A DNA stretch of 42,419 bases from the NCBI GenBank assembly GCA_039929105.1, contig JBDSRX010000063.1, forward strand, positions 1 to 42,419. Reading direction: 5' to 3'. Each line of letters starts with the position of its first letter. Within the stretch, counting starts at the first letter, position 1. A program made the position numbers and the translations under genes. Positions 7,470 to 14,736 of the stretch are shown piece by piece. Source of the stretch: JBDSRX01 sp039929105. GTDB taxonomy: Bacteria; Patescibacteriota; Dojkabacteria; J137. A model generated the notes under the pieces. The model made no database searches. It saw only the letters and a list, made by a program, of their open reading frames with translations, and was not told the DNA's origin.

Positions 7470-8222
7470 ATGAATAACGACATCACCACAAGACAAAAAG
7501 AATTACTACTTTCAATTATTAAAGAGTTTATTGAGACTGCAGAAGCAGTTGGTTCTATTAGTCTTCAAAACAAATTTAAACTTAAACTAAGTACTGCAAC
7601 TATCAGAAATGAAATGGCAGAACTTGTTAACCAAGGTTATCTTTACCAGAAACATTTAAGTAGTGGAAGAATACCCACAACTAAGGGTTGGAGATACTTT
7701 GTCGACTATTTAAAGAGCATGGGTATTGCTGAGATTGATGAAAAGACAAAAGAAAAAATTCAAAATGCATTATTAAAAAATTCTGATAGCTTTGAAAGAT
7801 TAATAAGAAAGAGTTTGAATTTCTTAAGTGAAATATCTGAAAATGCTGCAGTAGCTTTAATTGGAAATGAACTTTATTATTCAGGTCTTTCAGAATTAGT
7901 TAATATTCCAGAGTTTAGAGATTCAGATTCTATGAAAAGAATTCTTTCTATTCTAGAAGATTACTCTTCTCTATCTGAAATGATGAATAAAGACTTACCA
8001 GATGATGATATTCAAATTTTAATTGGGGAAGAAACTGGAAAAGAAATATTTACAGATTACACATTAGTATTTAGTGAAGTAAGGATTGACGGAAAGAATA
8101 GAGGTTGTATTGCTGTAATTGGACCAAATAGAATGAAATACGATAAAGTTATAAAGGGAATTAAATATATTACCGATACATTAAGGCAAGTATTACCAAA
8201 AACTATAAATATAGATACTTAA
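7470..8222 (+). CDS. hrcA: Heat-inducible transcription repressor HrcA
   Basis: 250 residues. HrcA binds CIRCE operators and represses chaperone genes, with activity tuned by chaperone availability. The N-terminal winged helix (about 1-75) is well preserved: TTRQKELLLSIIKEFIETAEAVGS, LSTATIRNEMAEL and GYLYQKHLSSGRIPT. The C-terminal part ends in CIAVIGPNRMKYDKVIKGIKY, the family's closing block. The usual length is near 340, so about 90 residues of the central dimerisation/GAF-like insertion are missing or reduced. grpE follows 18 bp downstream, the classic hrcA-grpE order. A CIRCE-like site lies at dnaK in this window; none is visible before hrcA itself. Confidence 0.92.
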   Translation: MNNDITTRQKELLLSIIKEFIETAEAVGSISLQNKFKLKLSTATIRNEMAELVNQGYLYQKHLSSGRIPTTKGWRYFVDYLKSMGIAEIDEKTKEKIQNALLKNSDSFERLIRKSLNFLSEISENAAVALIGNELYYSGLSELVNIPEFRDSDSMKRILSILEDYSSLSEMMNKDLPDDDIQILIGEETGKEIFTDYTLVFSEVRIDGKNRGCIAVIGPNRMKYDKVIKGIKYITDTLRQVLPKTINIDT

Positions 8223-8240
8223 TATCTAATCATAACCATT

Positions 8241-9152
8241 ATGCAAACATTAGAACAAAGACTTTCAGAAATAGTAAATGAAGCTAGAAAATTACACGAT
8301 AAATATCTAGGTGAATATAAACTTACAATAGATTATGCAAATATATTTTGTGCAGATTCTAAAGAGTACGATTACTACACCCAAGAGGCATTAAAAATTG
8401 GAACTCTTCTAAAAGAAGTTTCTAATGGAATTTATGTAAAGTTTAATGAAGTGGTTGAAGTAGAAAAGGTTGGCTTAAAAACTGTTAAAGTTAGAAAACC
8501 AGATCCTACAAAACAAACTGATGGTGCATTAGATTTTGTAACAAGTGATTACGAAATTCTAAAAGGACAATTACAAAATAATCCTAATTTTCAACTTTCT
8601 GTAAACACATTTAAACAAGAAGAAATTGTTGTAAGTGATGAAGATGCAGACGCATATGTTGCTATTGGTAGTATTCCAATTTTAGAAACTCTAAAGCCAA
8701 AATCTGAGGATAATGATATTAATGCACAAATAGAAGAAGAAAGAAGAAAAAGAATTCAATTAATGTCTGACTTTCAAAATTATCAAAAAAGAGTTGAGCA
8801 AGATAAAGCAGTTTTTGGTGCAATGGCAAATATGGGATTAGTTAAAGAAATGTTAGAAATTTTTGATGACCTTAACTTAGCTATGACAGATGCTGATCTA
8901 AATTTGGACCATGCGAAGTCTTCAATTAAATCAGCTCAAGATAAGATTGTTACTGCAATTAGTTCGGCTGGAGTTGAAAGATTAGAAGTAAAAGTAGGAG
9001 ATGACTTCAATAAAGAAATAATGGAAGCAATTTCAACAGTTTCTGGAACAGATGAACAAAAAGGAAAAGTTATTGCTGTAATTTCTTCTGCTTTCAAATA
9101 TAAGAATAAAGATGGTGTGTTAAAGCCGGCTAAGGTTATTATTGGGAAATAA
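8241..9152 (+). CDS. grpE: GrpE nucleotide exchange factor with long N-terminal extension
   Basis: 303 residues, about 100 longer than ordinary GrpE. The C-terminal part (about 165-303) is a GrpE domain: coiled coil (INAQIEEERRKRIQLMSDFQ), then NYQKRVEQDK, LVKEMLEIFDDLNLAM and the terminal beta domain with VGDDFNKEIMEAIS and KPAKVIIGK. It stimulates ADP release from DnaK. The first 150 residues (EARKLHDKYLGEYKLTIDYA, then a segment rich in charged residues) are not GrpE-like and I do not recognise them. The ATG at 8241 lies 18 bp after hrcA in the same operon and no better internal start exists, so the extension appears genuine. Confidence 0.88.
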   Translation: MQTLEQRLSEIVNEARKLHDKYLGEYKLTIDYANIFCADSKEYDYYTQEALKIGTLLKEVSNGIYVKFNEVVEVEKVGLKTVKVRKPDPTKQTDGALDFVTSDYEILKGQLQNNPNFQLSVNTFKQEEIVVSDEDADAYVAIGSIPILETLKPKSEDNDINAQIEEERRKRIQLMSDFQNYQKRVEQDKAVFGAMANMGLVKEMLEIFDDLNLAMTDADLNLDHAKSSIKSAQDKIVTAISSAGVERLEVKVGDDFNKEIMEAISTVSGTDEQKGKVIAVISSAFKYKNKDGVLKPAKVIIGK

Positions 9153-9156
9153 GAAA

Positions 9157-9618
9157 ATTACGAATTACGAGTGACGAATTAAAAATAATTTGTATTAAGC
9201 TACATAGTCTTCATGCCATTCATAGTTGATAATCAACATATGAATGGGAATCCTATTAAAGAAAAAAGTTATGATTTTGCTCTTCAAATAATCAATCTTT
9301 ATAGACTACTTATTGAGAAGAAAGAATTCATCCTTTCCAAACAAATACTCAGAAGTGGCACATCAATTGGTGCAAATGTTCATGAATCTCAAGGAAGTGT
9401 TTCTAAAAGAGAATTTTATGTAAAAATGCAAATAGCATATAAAGGATGCTTAGAAACAATATATTGGTTAAATCTTTTAAAAGATTCACAATTTATTAAT
9501 GAAAAGAATTTTAAAGAGTTATCAATTAAATCTGATGAGCTTAGAAAAATCTTGGCATCAATACAAAAGACTTCCAAAGGAGAATAATATTTTTAATTCG
9601 TCACTCGTAATTCGTCAT
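9157..9618 (+). mobile_element. S23 unit 2 enclosed by a near-perfect inverted repeat (IVS-like)
   Basis: The 30-nt left arm at 9157-9186 (ATTACGAATTACGAGTGACG...) and the right arm at 9589-9618 are reverse complements with one mismatch. Between them lie a leader homologous to that of unit 1 (TGTATTAAGCTACA; perfect GTTGAT-A-ATCAAC dyad before the start) and an S23 gene ending one base before the right arm. The unit starts 4 nt after the grpE stop. Its arms are unrelated in sequence to those of unit 1 but equally self-complementary, which points to selection for a stem. The arm sequence is of the same type as the repeat inside the FemAB gene. Confidence 0.55.
9240..9587 (+). CDS. Four-helix-bundle protein, S23/bAvd family
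   Basis: 115 residues from the ATG at 9240. I prefer this start because MNGNPIKEKSYDFALQIINLY then aligns with the paralogue at 6452; the longer frame from 9213 would translate the conserved leader dyad. Family blocks: KSYDFALQIINLYR, LSKQILRSGTSIGANVHESQG, SKREFYVKMQIAYKG, YWLNLLKDS. The protein should form the nucleic-acid-binding helical barrel known for this family. It lies in the transcription direction of hrcA-grpE and inside a potential stem, so an RNase III-like cut would release its mRNA from a longer transcript; this is a hypothesis. Confidence 0.85.
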   Translation: MNGNPIKEKSYDFALQIINLYRLLIEKKEFILSKQILRSGTSIGANVHESQGSVSKREFYVKMQIAYKGCLETIYWLNLLKDSQFINEKNFKELSIKSDELRKILASIQKTSKGE

Positions 9619-9677
9619 TATGTGCGGTCGTTTCTATAAACCGCGTAGTCTTCCAAATAAATTTCTGATATCCTAAT
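9618..9677 (-). pseudogene. Possible 3' remnant of a FemAB-like gene
   Basis: The minus strand encodes IYLEDYAVYRNDRT followed by TAA, similar to the C-terminus of the FemAB protein encoded at 10694-11749 (INRSYDWWVYRNDRV). The two share the 15-mer TCGTTTCTATAAACC (9628-9642 and 10705-10719). Upstream codons soon reach a stop, so at most some 19 codons survive. It may be the scar of a lost paralogue. Confidence 0.3.
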
Positions 9678-9700
9678 TTAATATTAGTTATCGGAAATAA

Positions 9701-10201
9701 ATGCTTAAACTTCTAAAATACCTCTTTGTGATTGTTATCTACACTGTTGTTGATTTTATAGTTATGCTCTTCTTAAATAATGCTTTGAATTTTCAATTCT
9801 TAGGTTTTACTAGTTTTGAGGCAAAACAACCTTTTACTTTTACATCAAATAGAGTTCAAGTTTTTATAATTATTTTAGTTTTAAGTATTGTATTAACTTT
9901 TTTAACAAGATTAATAATATTTATATTTAGAAAATTATTAAAAGCAAATGCAATTAATGACATAGCACAGATAATTATTCCAGGATTTGCAGCATTAATA
10001 ACTTTCTTAATGCTTCCTTATTATATTAGTTTTAAGGAAAATACTGCAGGAGTGAATTTCTTTATGAATATTGTTTACTACACAGATAGTAATATGCAGA
10101 AGTTTTTCTATGTCCCTTTATTAGCATTTCTATTATTTGCCGTTTCTGCTGCTATTATTGAAATTCCAGTCTTGATAATTAAAGAGTTAAAAAGAAAATA
10201 A
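9701..10201 (+). CDS. Four-helix integral membrane protein, paralogue 1
   Basis: 166 residues with four hydrophobic segments (about 8-28, 50-72, 87-108 and 135-158) and a basic C-terminus (KELKRK). It resembles its downstream neighbour throughout: VDFIV versus VDSIV, LTRLIIFIFRKLL versus GTRFIFLIIRKIF, and YVPLLAFLLFAVSAAIIE versus VVPFLAGVFTLVSTAILE. No family recognised. Only 1 bp separates the two genes, so they are cotranscribed and may form a heteromer. Confidence 0.75.
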   Translation: MLKLLKYLFVIVIYTVVDFIVMLFLNNALNFQFLGFTSFEAKQPFTFTSNRVQVFIIILVLSIVLTFLTRLIIFIFRKLLKANAINDIAQIIIPGFAALITFLMLPYYISFKENTAGVNFFMNIVYYTDSNMQKFFYVPLLAFLLFAVSAAIIEIPVLIIKELKRK

Positions 10202-10202
10202 T

Positions 10203-10697
10203 ATGAACAAATCAATTAAAAATATATATGTATTCCTTTTTTATTTACTAGTTGATTCGATAGTATTTTATTATTTATTTAGTAACCTTATTGCAACAAG
10301 CATTGCAAACGCTAATGTTGGAAGAATAGCTATGATTCAGGAGCCAAATTACTTTTCAGCTATTTTATCTTTTTTAATTATTTTCTTTATAATAACTTTA
10401 GGAACAAGATTTATTTTCTTAATTATTCGAAAGATATTTGGGTTTTCTGCAACAGTAAGAAATACGCATCTTTTAATTTCTTTCATAACTGTTTTTATTG
10501 TTTTATTTTTTATTGGACTTTTATTCATTCCAACTGATGTTGGATTTAATTCTTCTTTAAATGCAATTTATACTGGAAATACTCTTGTACAGAGATTAAT
10601 TGTAGTACCATTCTTAGCAGGAGTATTCACTTTAGTATCAACTGCAATATTGGAGTTACTAGGAATATTACTAAAGAAGTTTAGAAGCTGGGCTTAA
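10203..10697 (+). CDS. Four-helix integral membrane protein, paralogue 2
   Basis: 164 residues, four hydrophobic segments, and the same arrangement as the preceding gene, from which it probably arose by tandem duplication and strong divergence. Its TAA overlaps the stop of the convergent FemAB gene by 4 bp. There is no Shine-Dalgarno sequence before the ATG; translation may be coupled to the upstream stop. Function unknown. Confidence 0.75.
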   Translation: MNKSIKNIYVFLFYLLVDSIVFYYLFSNLIATSIANANVGRIAMIQEPNYFSAILSFLIIFFIITLGTRFIFLIIRKIFGFSATVRNTHLLISFITVFIVLFFIGLLFIPTDVGFNSSLNAIYTGNTLVQRLIVVPFLAGVFTLVSTAILELLGILLKKFRSWA

Positions 10698-11749
10698 ACT
10701 CTATCGTTTCTATAAACCCACCAATCGTAAGAGCGGTTTATTAGGTTTGAAAGTCCACCATTAGTAACTTCAAAACCACCAATATTCTCGATCAACTGAC
10801 CTCCAAACCTCATCTTGAAATCTGACACACCTCTAAGTGGGTGACTCGCATTCGTAATTCGTAATTCGTCATTTGGTACTACACCCCACATATTATAAAA
10901 TTTCTTTCCCATGTTCTTAGAATGTTTAATTACAGTCCAGTGTAATAAATAACTAGCTCCAAACTTTTGTATTTCTGGATTATGCACAGAACCTCCATGA
11001 GTATAACTAACAGTATCTTCAGAATAATTTACCCAAGCTCCAGAAACATATTGACCATTATATTTTGCCAAAAATAACTCACAATCTTTTCCTAATCCTA
11101 GAATCTCGGATTGTTTTTGAAAATATAACCAATCAAAGCTAGCAAAACCTTGTCTTTTTGTTGTTTCTTCTAAAATTTTATAAAACTCTTTTACTAATTC
11201 GTCAGTATTACTTTGTTCAGATGCTTTTATTATTGTAATTCCAGCTTTTTCTGATTGCTTAATATTGTATCTAGCAACCTTCTTCATTGCAGCTAATAAT
11301 TCATCTTCAGATGGAGAAAGATTAATTTCCCACATATATTTTGGACCAACAGCTGCTAATGTTCTTTTAAATCCAGCGTGTAATAATTTAACAGTTAAAT
11401 CTAAATTCCATTTGAATGGATCAAATCTAAATACATTTAAATCGTTATCATAAATATATTTCTTCATGAATTCGTTTAGTTCACTGAAGAATTCTACAGT
11501 CATAAACTCACTGGAAATTACAGGACCAAATGGAGAGTATGCGTATTTAGCTAGTTTTCTATAATTATTTTCTATATACAAATAACCAACTTGTTGACCA
11601 TCTTTCAATATTAAATACTGAGAAACATTTCTACCTAAAGCTCTTTGGAAATCAACCCATTTGTTAGTGTGCATAAATAAAGATGAAACCAAAAGGTTAG
11701 GTTGAAAAATAACTTGATTTGAATTGTCGAATTTAATAAAATCAAACAT
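10694..11749 (-). CDS. FemAB-like peptidyltransferase (GNAT-fold, aminoacyl-tRNA dependent)
   Basis: 351 residues. FemABX proteins add amino acids from aminoacyl-tRNA to the lipid II peptide stem to form cross-bridges. Visible: double GNAT-like architecture, SPFGPVISSEF, FRFDPFKW, a central MKKVARYNIKQSEKAGITI segment (helical region before the second domain), SGAWVNYSEDTVSYTHGGS, and the C-terminal block HPLRGVSDFKMRFGG. Between NMWGV and HPLRG lies NDELRITNA, encoded by a palindromic repeat (10850-10876) that kept the frame. This fits a cell wall handled by sortases. Substrate amino acid unknown. Confidence 0.85.
   Translation of the reverse strand: MFDFIKFDNSNQVIFQPNLLVSSLFMHTNKWVDFQRALGRNVSQYLILKDGQQVGYLYIENNYRKLAKYAYSPFGPVISSEFMTVEFFSELNEFMKKYIYDNDLNVFRFDPFKWNLDLTVKLLHAGFKRTLAAVGPKYMWEINLSPSEDELLAAMKKVARYNIKQSEKAGITIIKASEQSNTDELVKEFYKILEETTKRQGFASFDWLYFQKQSEILGLGKDCELFLAKYNGQYVSGAWVNYSEDTVSYTHGGSVHNPEIQKFGASYLLHWTVIKHSKNMGKKFYNMWGVVPNDELRITNASHPLRGVSDFKMRFGGQLIENIGGFEVTNGGLSNLINRSYDWWVYRNDRV
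10850..10876. repeat. Interspersed repeat inside the FemAB reading frame
   Basis: ATTCGTAATTCGTAATTCGTCAT-type sequence, the same motif as the arms of S23 unit 2 (9157-9186 and 9589-9618). It encodes NDELRITNA in a position where the family has a short loop. Confidence 0.6.
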
Positions 11750-12082
11750 TTACTATTTTAGTAATTAATATGATTAAATATAATATAGAGGATAAAACAA
11801 TATTCTACAAAAAGAAATATTATATCCCTACATTAAGATCCAAACACCATGACTATTCTGGTTGTGGTATGTATTTTATAACAATCTGTACTAAATATAG
11901 AATAAACTATTTCGGTAATATAAAGAATAACAAAATGGATTTATCATCCATTGGGATAATTGCAAATAAATACTGGGATGAAAATACCAACGCATTATCT
12001 TAACGTCATTCTAGATGAATTCATTGTAATGCCTAACCATATTCATGGAATATTGATAATGATTCCACCAACGAAAGAAATA

Positions 12083-12130
12083 TCGCAACGTTTATCGCAA
12101 CGTTTATCGCAACGTTTATCGCAACGATTA
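12083..12130 (+). repeat. Tandem repeat, 4 x 12 bp, inside the RAYT gene
   Basis: Units of TCGCAACGTTTA at 12083, 12095 and 12107, and a variant TCGCAACGATTA at 12119, encode SQRL repeated four times. The unit length is a multiple of three, so copy-number change would keep the frame. Confidence 0.85.
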
Positions 12131-12154
12131 GAGACGCACAATTGTGCGTCTCTA
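12129..12154. repeat. Perfect 26-bp palindrome in the RAYT gene
   Basis: Two 13-nt arms (TAGAGACGCACAA and its reverse complement) without a loop. A 25-bp segment that includes the right half (12138-12162) recurs exactly at 12189-12213, so the frame encodes NCASLGNN twice. The dyad resembles interspersed GAGACGC...GCGTCTC repeats known from other bacteria. Confidence 0.8.
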
Positions 12155-12429
12155 GGGAATAATGACCATAAATTCAATTATTATCCCGACAATTGTGCGT
12201 CTCTAGGGAATAACAACAAATTTGAACCTAACAAATTCGGTCCACAATCAAAAAATTTGGCTGCAATTATTCGCGGGTATAAATCAACTGTAAAACGTTA
12301 TGCAAATGAAAACCAATTAGAATTTAATTGGCAACAATCATATTATTGCAAGATAATAAGGACTGAAAATTCATTGAATAATATTCAAAACTATATTCGT
12401 AATAATGTCTATAAACATTCGGCAACACC

Positions 12430-12469
12430 TTGACATCCACTTTTAGCAGGTTTATACTTAGAGTGCTAA
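12430..12469 (+). promoter_or_regulatory. dnaK promoter with overlapping CIRCE operator
   Basis: A textbook sigma70 promoter: TTGACA (12430-12435), 17-bp spacer, TATACT (12453-12458). A CIRCE-type dyad overlaps it: TTAGCAGGT (12443-12451), 9-bp spacer, GAGTGCTAA (12461-12469). The right arm matches the consensus exactly; the left arm keeps TTAGCA but has GGT in place of CTC. HrcA bound here would cover the -10 and start site. Confidence 0.85.
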
Positions 12470-12480
12470 TTGCAACTGAA

Positions 12481-12567
12481 GTCATTGCGAGGAGCGATAG
12501 CGACGTGGCAATCTCATAATATAAAACAATGAGATCACCACGCTAAGCAAGCTTAGCTCGTGATGAC
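12481..12567. repeat. Palindromic repeat (GTCATTGCGAG family) in the dnaK leader
   Basis: The 87-bp element opens with GTCATTGCGAG and closes with CTCGTGATGAC, its imperfect reverse complement. An inner stem pairs AATCTCAT with ATGAGAT around AATATAAAACA. It lies downstream of the CIRCE/promoter and ends 28 nt before the dnaK ATG, so it is transcribed as 5' leader. A 109-bp relative with the same termini is at 41981-42089. Confidence 0.75.
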
Positions 12568-12595
12568 CAATTATATTAAATGTTATTTTATAAAT

Positions 12596-14545
12596 ATGTC
12601 TAAAGTTGTAGGAATCGACTTAGGTACAACAAACTCTGTTGTTGCTTTTGTTCAGGCTGGTAAGCCAGAAGTTATTACAAGCAAAGAAGGATCTAGATTA
12701 GTTCCATCTGTTGTTGCTGTAGATACTAAATCAGAAATTGTTGGTATAACTGCAAAAAACCAAATGGTCACAAACCCAGAACAAACTTTCTATTCTATTA
12801 AAAGACTAATTGGAAGAAAATTTGATGATGCAGAAGTTCAAAAAGATATCGATTTACTTCCATTCAAAATTCAAAAAAGTTCTAAAGGTGGAGTTGAAAT
12901 CCAATTTGGAGATCAATGGGTTGCACCAGAAGTTATTTCTGCAAAAGTTTTAGCGAAAATTAAAACAGATGCAGAAGCTTATCTAGGAGAACCTGTTAAA
13001 CAAGCAGTTATTACAGTTCCAGCTTACTTCGACGACGCTCAAAGACAAGCTACTAAGAACGCTGGTCAGATTGCTGGTTTAGAAGTATTAAGAATTATTA
13101 ACGAGCCAACAGCAGCAGCTATTGCTTACGGATTAGATAAAAAGAACGACCAAACAATTCTTGTCTACGATTTAGGAGGAGGAACATTCGATGTTTCTGT
13201 TTTAGAAATTGGAGATGGAGTTTTTGAAGTTAAATCTACATCTGGAGATACACATTTAGGAGGAGACGACTTCGATCAAGTTCTAATTGACCACATGATT
13301 GCAGAATTTAAGAAAGAACAAGGAATTGATTTAAAAGAAGACCCCGCTGCTTTACAAAGATTAAAAGAAGCTGCAGAAAAAGCAAAGATTACATTATCTA
13401 GTTCTGAGAGCACAGAGATTAATCTTCCATACTTAACAGCAGATGCAAAAGGACCAAAACATTTTAGATTGAACTTAACAAGATCTGAGTTTGAAAGATT
13501 AGTTGGAGGATTAGTAGATAAAACTTTTGTATCAGTAGGAAAAGCAATTAAAGATTCTGGAGTATCTAAAGCAGAAATTGATGAAATTATAATGGTAGGA
13601 GGAATGATTAGAATGCCATTAGTTTTAAAGAAAGTTGAAGATTACTTTGGAAAGAAACCAAACTTAAGTGTTAACCCAGATGAAGTTGTTGCTGTTGGAG
13701 CATCTCTACAAGCAGCAGTTCTTGCAGGAGACACTTCTGTTGAAGATATTACATTATTAGATGTAACACCATTATCTTTAGGTTTAGAAGTAAATGCTGG
13801 AGAAATGCATATTTTAATTCCCAGAAATACAACAATACCTTCAGAAAAAACTGAAGATATGTTTACAACTGCTGTAGATAATCAACCAGCTATTGATATT
13901 AAAGTATTACAAGGAGAAAGACCTTTAGCTAGAGATAACAAAGTTTTAGGTAACTTTAGACTAGACGGAATTGCACCAGCTCAAAGAGGAGTTCCAAGAT
14001 TTGCAATAACATTCAAAATTGATGCAAATGGAATTCTAAACATTAAAGCAAAAGATTTAGGCACTCAAAAAGAACAAAGCATTACAATTACTGCATCTAC
14101 ACAAATGGATCAAGCAGATATCGATAGATTTGTTAAAGAAGCTGCAGAAAATGAAGCTAAAGATAAAGAAATCTTAGAAAGAATAAAAGTTAAAAACGAA
14201 TCTGATAGTTTAATTTATCAAGCTGAAAAATTAATGACAGATAAAGATACTGGCGATAAAATTCCCGAAGATTTAAAGAAAGATCTTCAAGCACAATTAG
14301 ATGTAGCTAAAGAAGAATTAAAGAAAGTAAAAGATGATGAAAATGCAGATACAGCAAAACTAAAAGAAGAATCTGATAAATTAATGGAGAAATTACAAGC
14401 AGCAGGTGCAAAAATGTACGAAAGTGCAAACGCAGCAGCTCCAGCTGGTGAAGCTACTGAAGGTGAGACAAAAGCAGAAGACGCTAAATCTGATGAGCCT
14501 ACAAATGCTGACGAAGTAATTGAACCAGAAGATAAAGCTGAATAA
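12596..14545 (+). CDS. dnaK: Chaperone protein DnaK (Hsp70)
   Basis: 649 residues from the ATG at 12596. I reject the longer frame from 12560 because MSKVVGIDLGTTNS is the universal start and the extra codons derive from the repeat in the leader. ATPase domain (about 1-370) with GTTNSVVAF, VPAYFDDAQRQATKNAG, NEPTAAAIAYG, DLGGGTFDVS and MVGGMIRMP; linker DVTPLSLGLE; substrate-binding domain; helical lid; acidic Ala/Glu-rich tail (EPEDKAE). It folds and protects proteins together with GrpE (8241) and a DnaJ not in this window. Regulated by a CIRCE-overlapped promoter. Confidence 0.97.
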   Translation: MSKVVGIDLGTTNSVVAFVQAGKPEVITSKEGSRLVPSVVAVDTKSEIVGITAKNQMVTNPEQTFYSIKRLIGRKFDDAEVQKDIDLLPFKIQKSSKGGVEIQFGDQWVAPEVISAKVLAKIKTDAEAYLGEPVKQAVITVPAYFDDAQRQATKNAGQIAGLEVLRIINEPTAAAIAYGLDKKNDQTILVYDLGGGTFDVSVLEIGDGVFEVKSTSGDTHLGGDDFDQVLIDHMIAEFKKEQGIDLKEDPAALQRLKEAAEKAKITLSSSESTEINLPYLTADAKGPKHFRLNLTRSEFERLVGGLVDKTFVSVGKAIKDSGVSKAEIDEIIMVGGMIRMPLVLKKVEDYFGKKPNLSVNPDEVVAVGASLQAAVLAGDTSVEDITLLDVTPLSLGLEVNAGEMHILIPRNTTIPSEKTEDMFTTAVDNQPAIDIKVLQGERPLARDNKVLGNFRLDGIAPAQRGVPRFAITFKIDANGILNIKAKDLGTQKEQSITITASTQMDQADIDRFVKEAAENEAKDKEILERIKVKNESDSLIYQAEKLMTDKDTGDKIPEDLKKDLQAQLDVAKEELKKVKDDENADTAKLKEESDKLMEKLQAAGAKMYESANAAAPAGEATEGETKAEDAKSDEPTNADEVIEPEDKAE

Positions 14546-14552
14546 GAATATT

Positions 14553-14657
14553 ATGGATCGCACAAAATCAATGAACCTGGTTTCAGCCTCGATGCACGAT
14601 GAGTTCCATCATTGGAACGAAGAGATGCAGATAGGTTCTCTTTGAGGGTGCGATAGA
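14553..14657. repeat. Long imperfect palindrome after dnaK
   Basis: About 105 bp folding on itself: outer ATCGCAC with GTGCGAT, then TGAACCT with AGGTTCT, and an inner TTCCA-TCAT-TGGAA hairpin. It lies between the convergent dnaK and the phosphoribosyltransferase-like gene and could act as transcription terminator, repeat, or both. Confidence 0.5.
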
Positions 14658-14728
14658 CCTCTCCCTAGCCCTCTCCTAAAGGAGAGGGAAGAAGGCAAAC
14701 AAGCGATCCCGCCACAGCGGGATCGCTT
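14651..14728 (+). repeat. Two-hairpin dispersed repeat, copy C
   Basis: Contains CCCTCTCCT-AAA-GGAGAGGG followed by AAGCGATCCCGC-CACA-GCGGGATCGCTT. The reverse complement of 23861-23939 aligns over the full length, including CGATAGACCTC at one end. The second hairpin is strong and sits 9 bp from the next stop codon, so it may terminate both convergent transcripts. Confidence 0.75.
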
Positions 14729-14736
14729 CATTTCTC

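Larger units (their letters stand above)
11770..12433 (+). pseudogene. RAYT-type (REP-associated tyrosine) transposase, frameshifted
   Basis: Two overlapping frames make one Y1/HUH transposase. Frame 1 (11770-12003) has HDYSGCGMYFITICT and NKYWDE; frame 2 continues with IPTHYLNVILDEFIVMPNHIHGI (the HIH metal motif), NKFGPQSKNLAAIIRGYKS and IIRTENSLNNIQNYIRNN with the catalytic Tyr. One surplus A in the AAAA run near 11979-11984 shifts the frame; deleting it restores WDE-IPTHY. RAYTs process REP-like hairpins by single-strand cleavage. A 4 x 12-bp tandem repeat and a 26-bp palindrome lie between the HUH motif and the NKFGPQSKN block. A sequencing error in the homopolymer would also explain the shift. 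Confidence 0.8.

Noticed and set aside
6452..9587. Diversity-generating retroelement (Avd-like proteins)
   Set aside because: No reverse transcriptase, template repeat or variable repeat is present near either S23 gene.
12083..12130. Possible CRISPR-like array
   Set aside because: The 12-bp units are directly tandem without spacers and lie inside a reading frame.
12560..12595. Upstream extension of DnaK
   Set aside because: The extra codons come from the palindromic repeat in the leader; MSKVVGIDLGTTNS is the conserved start.
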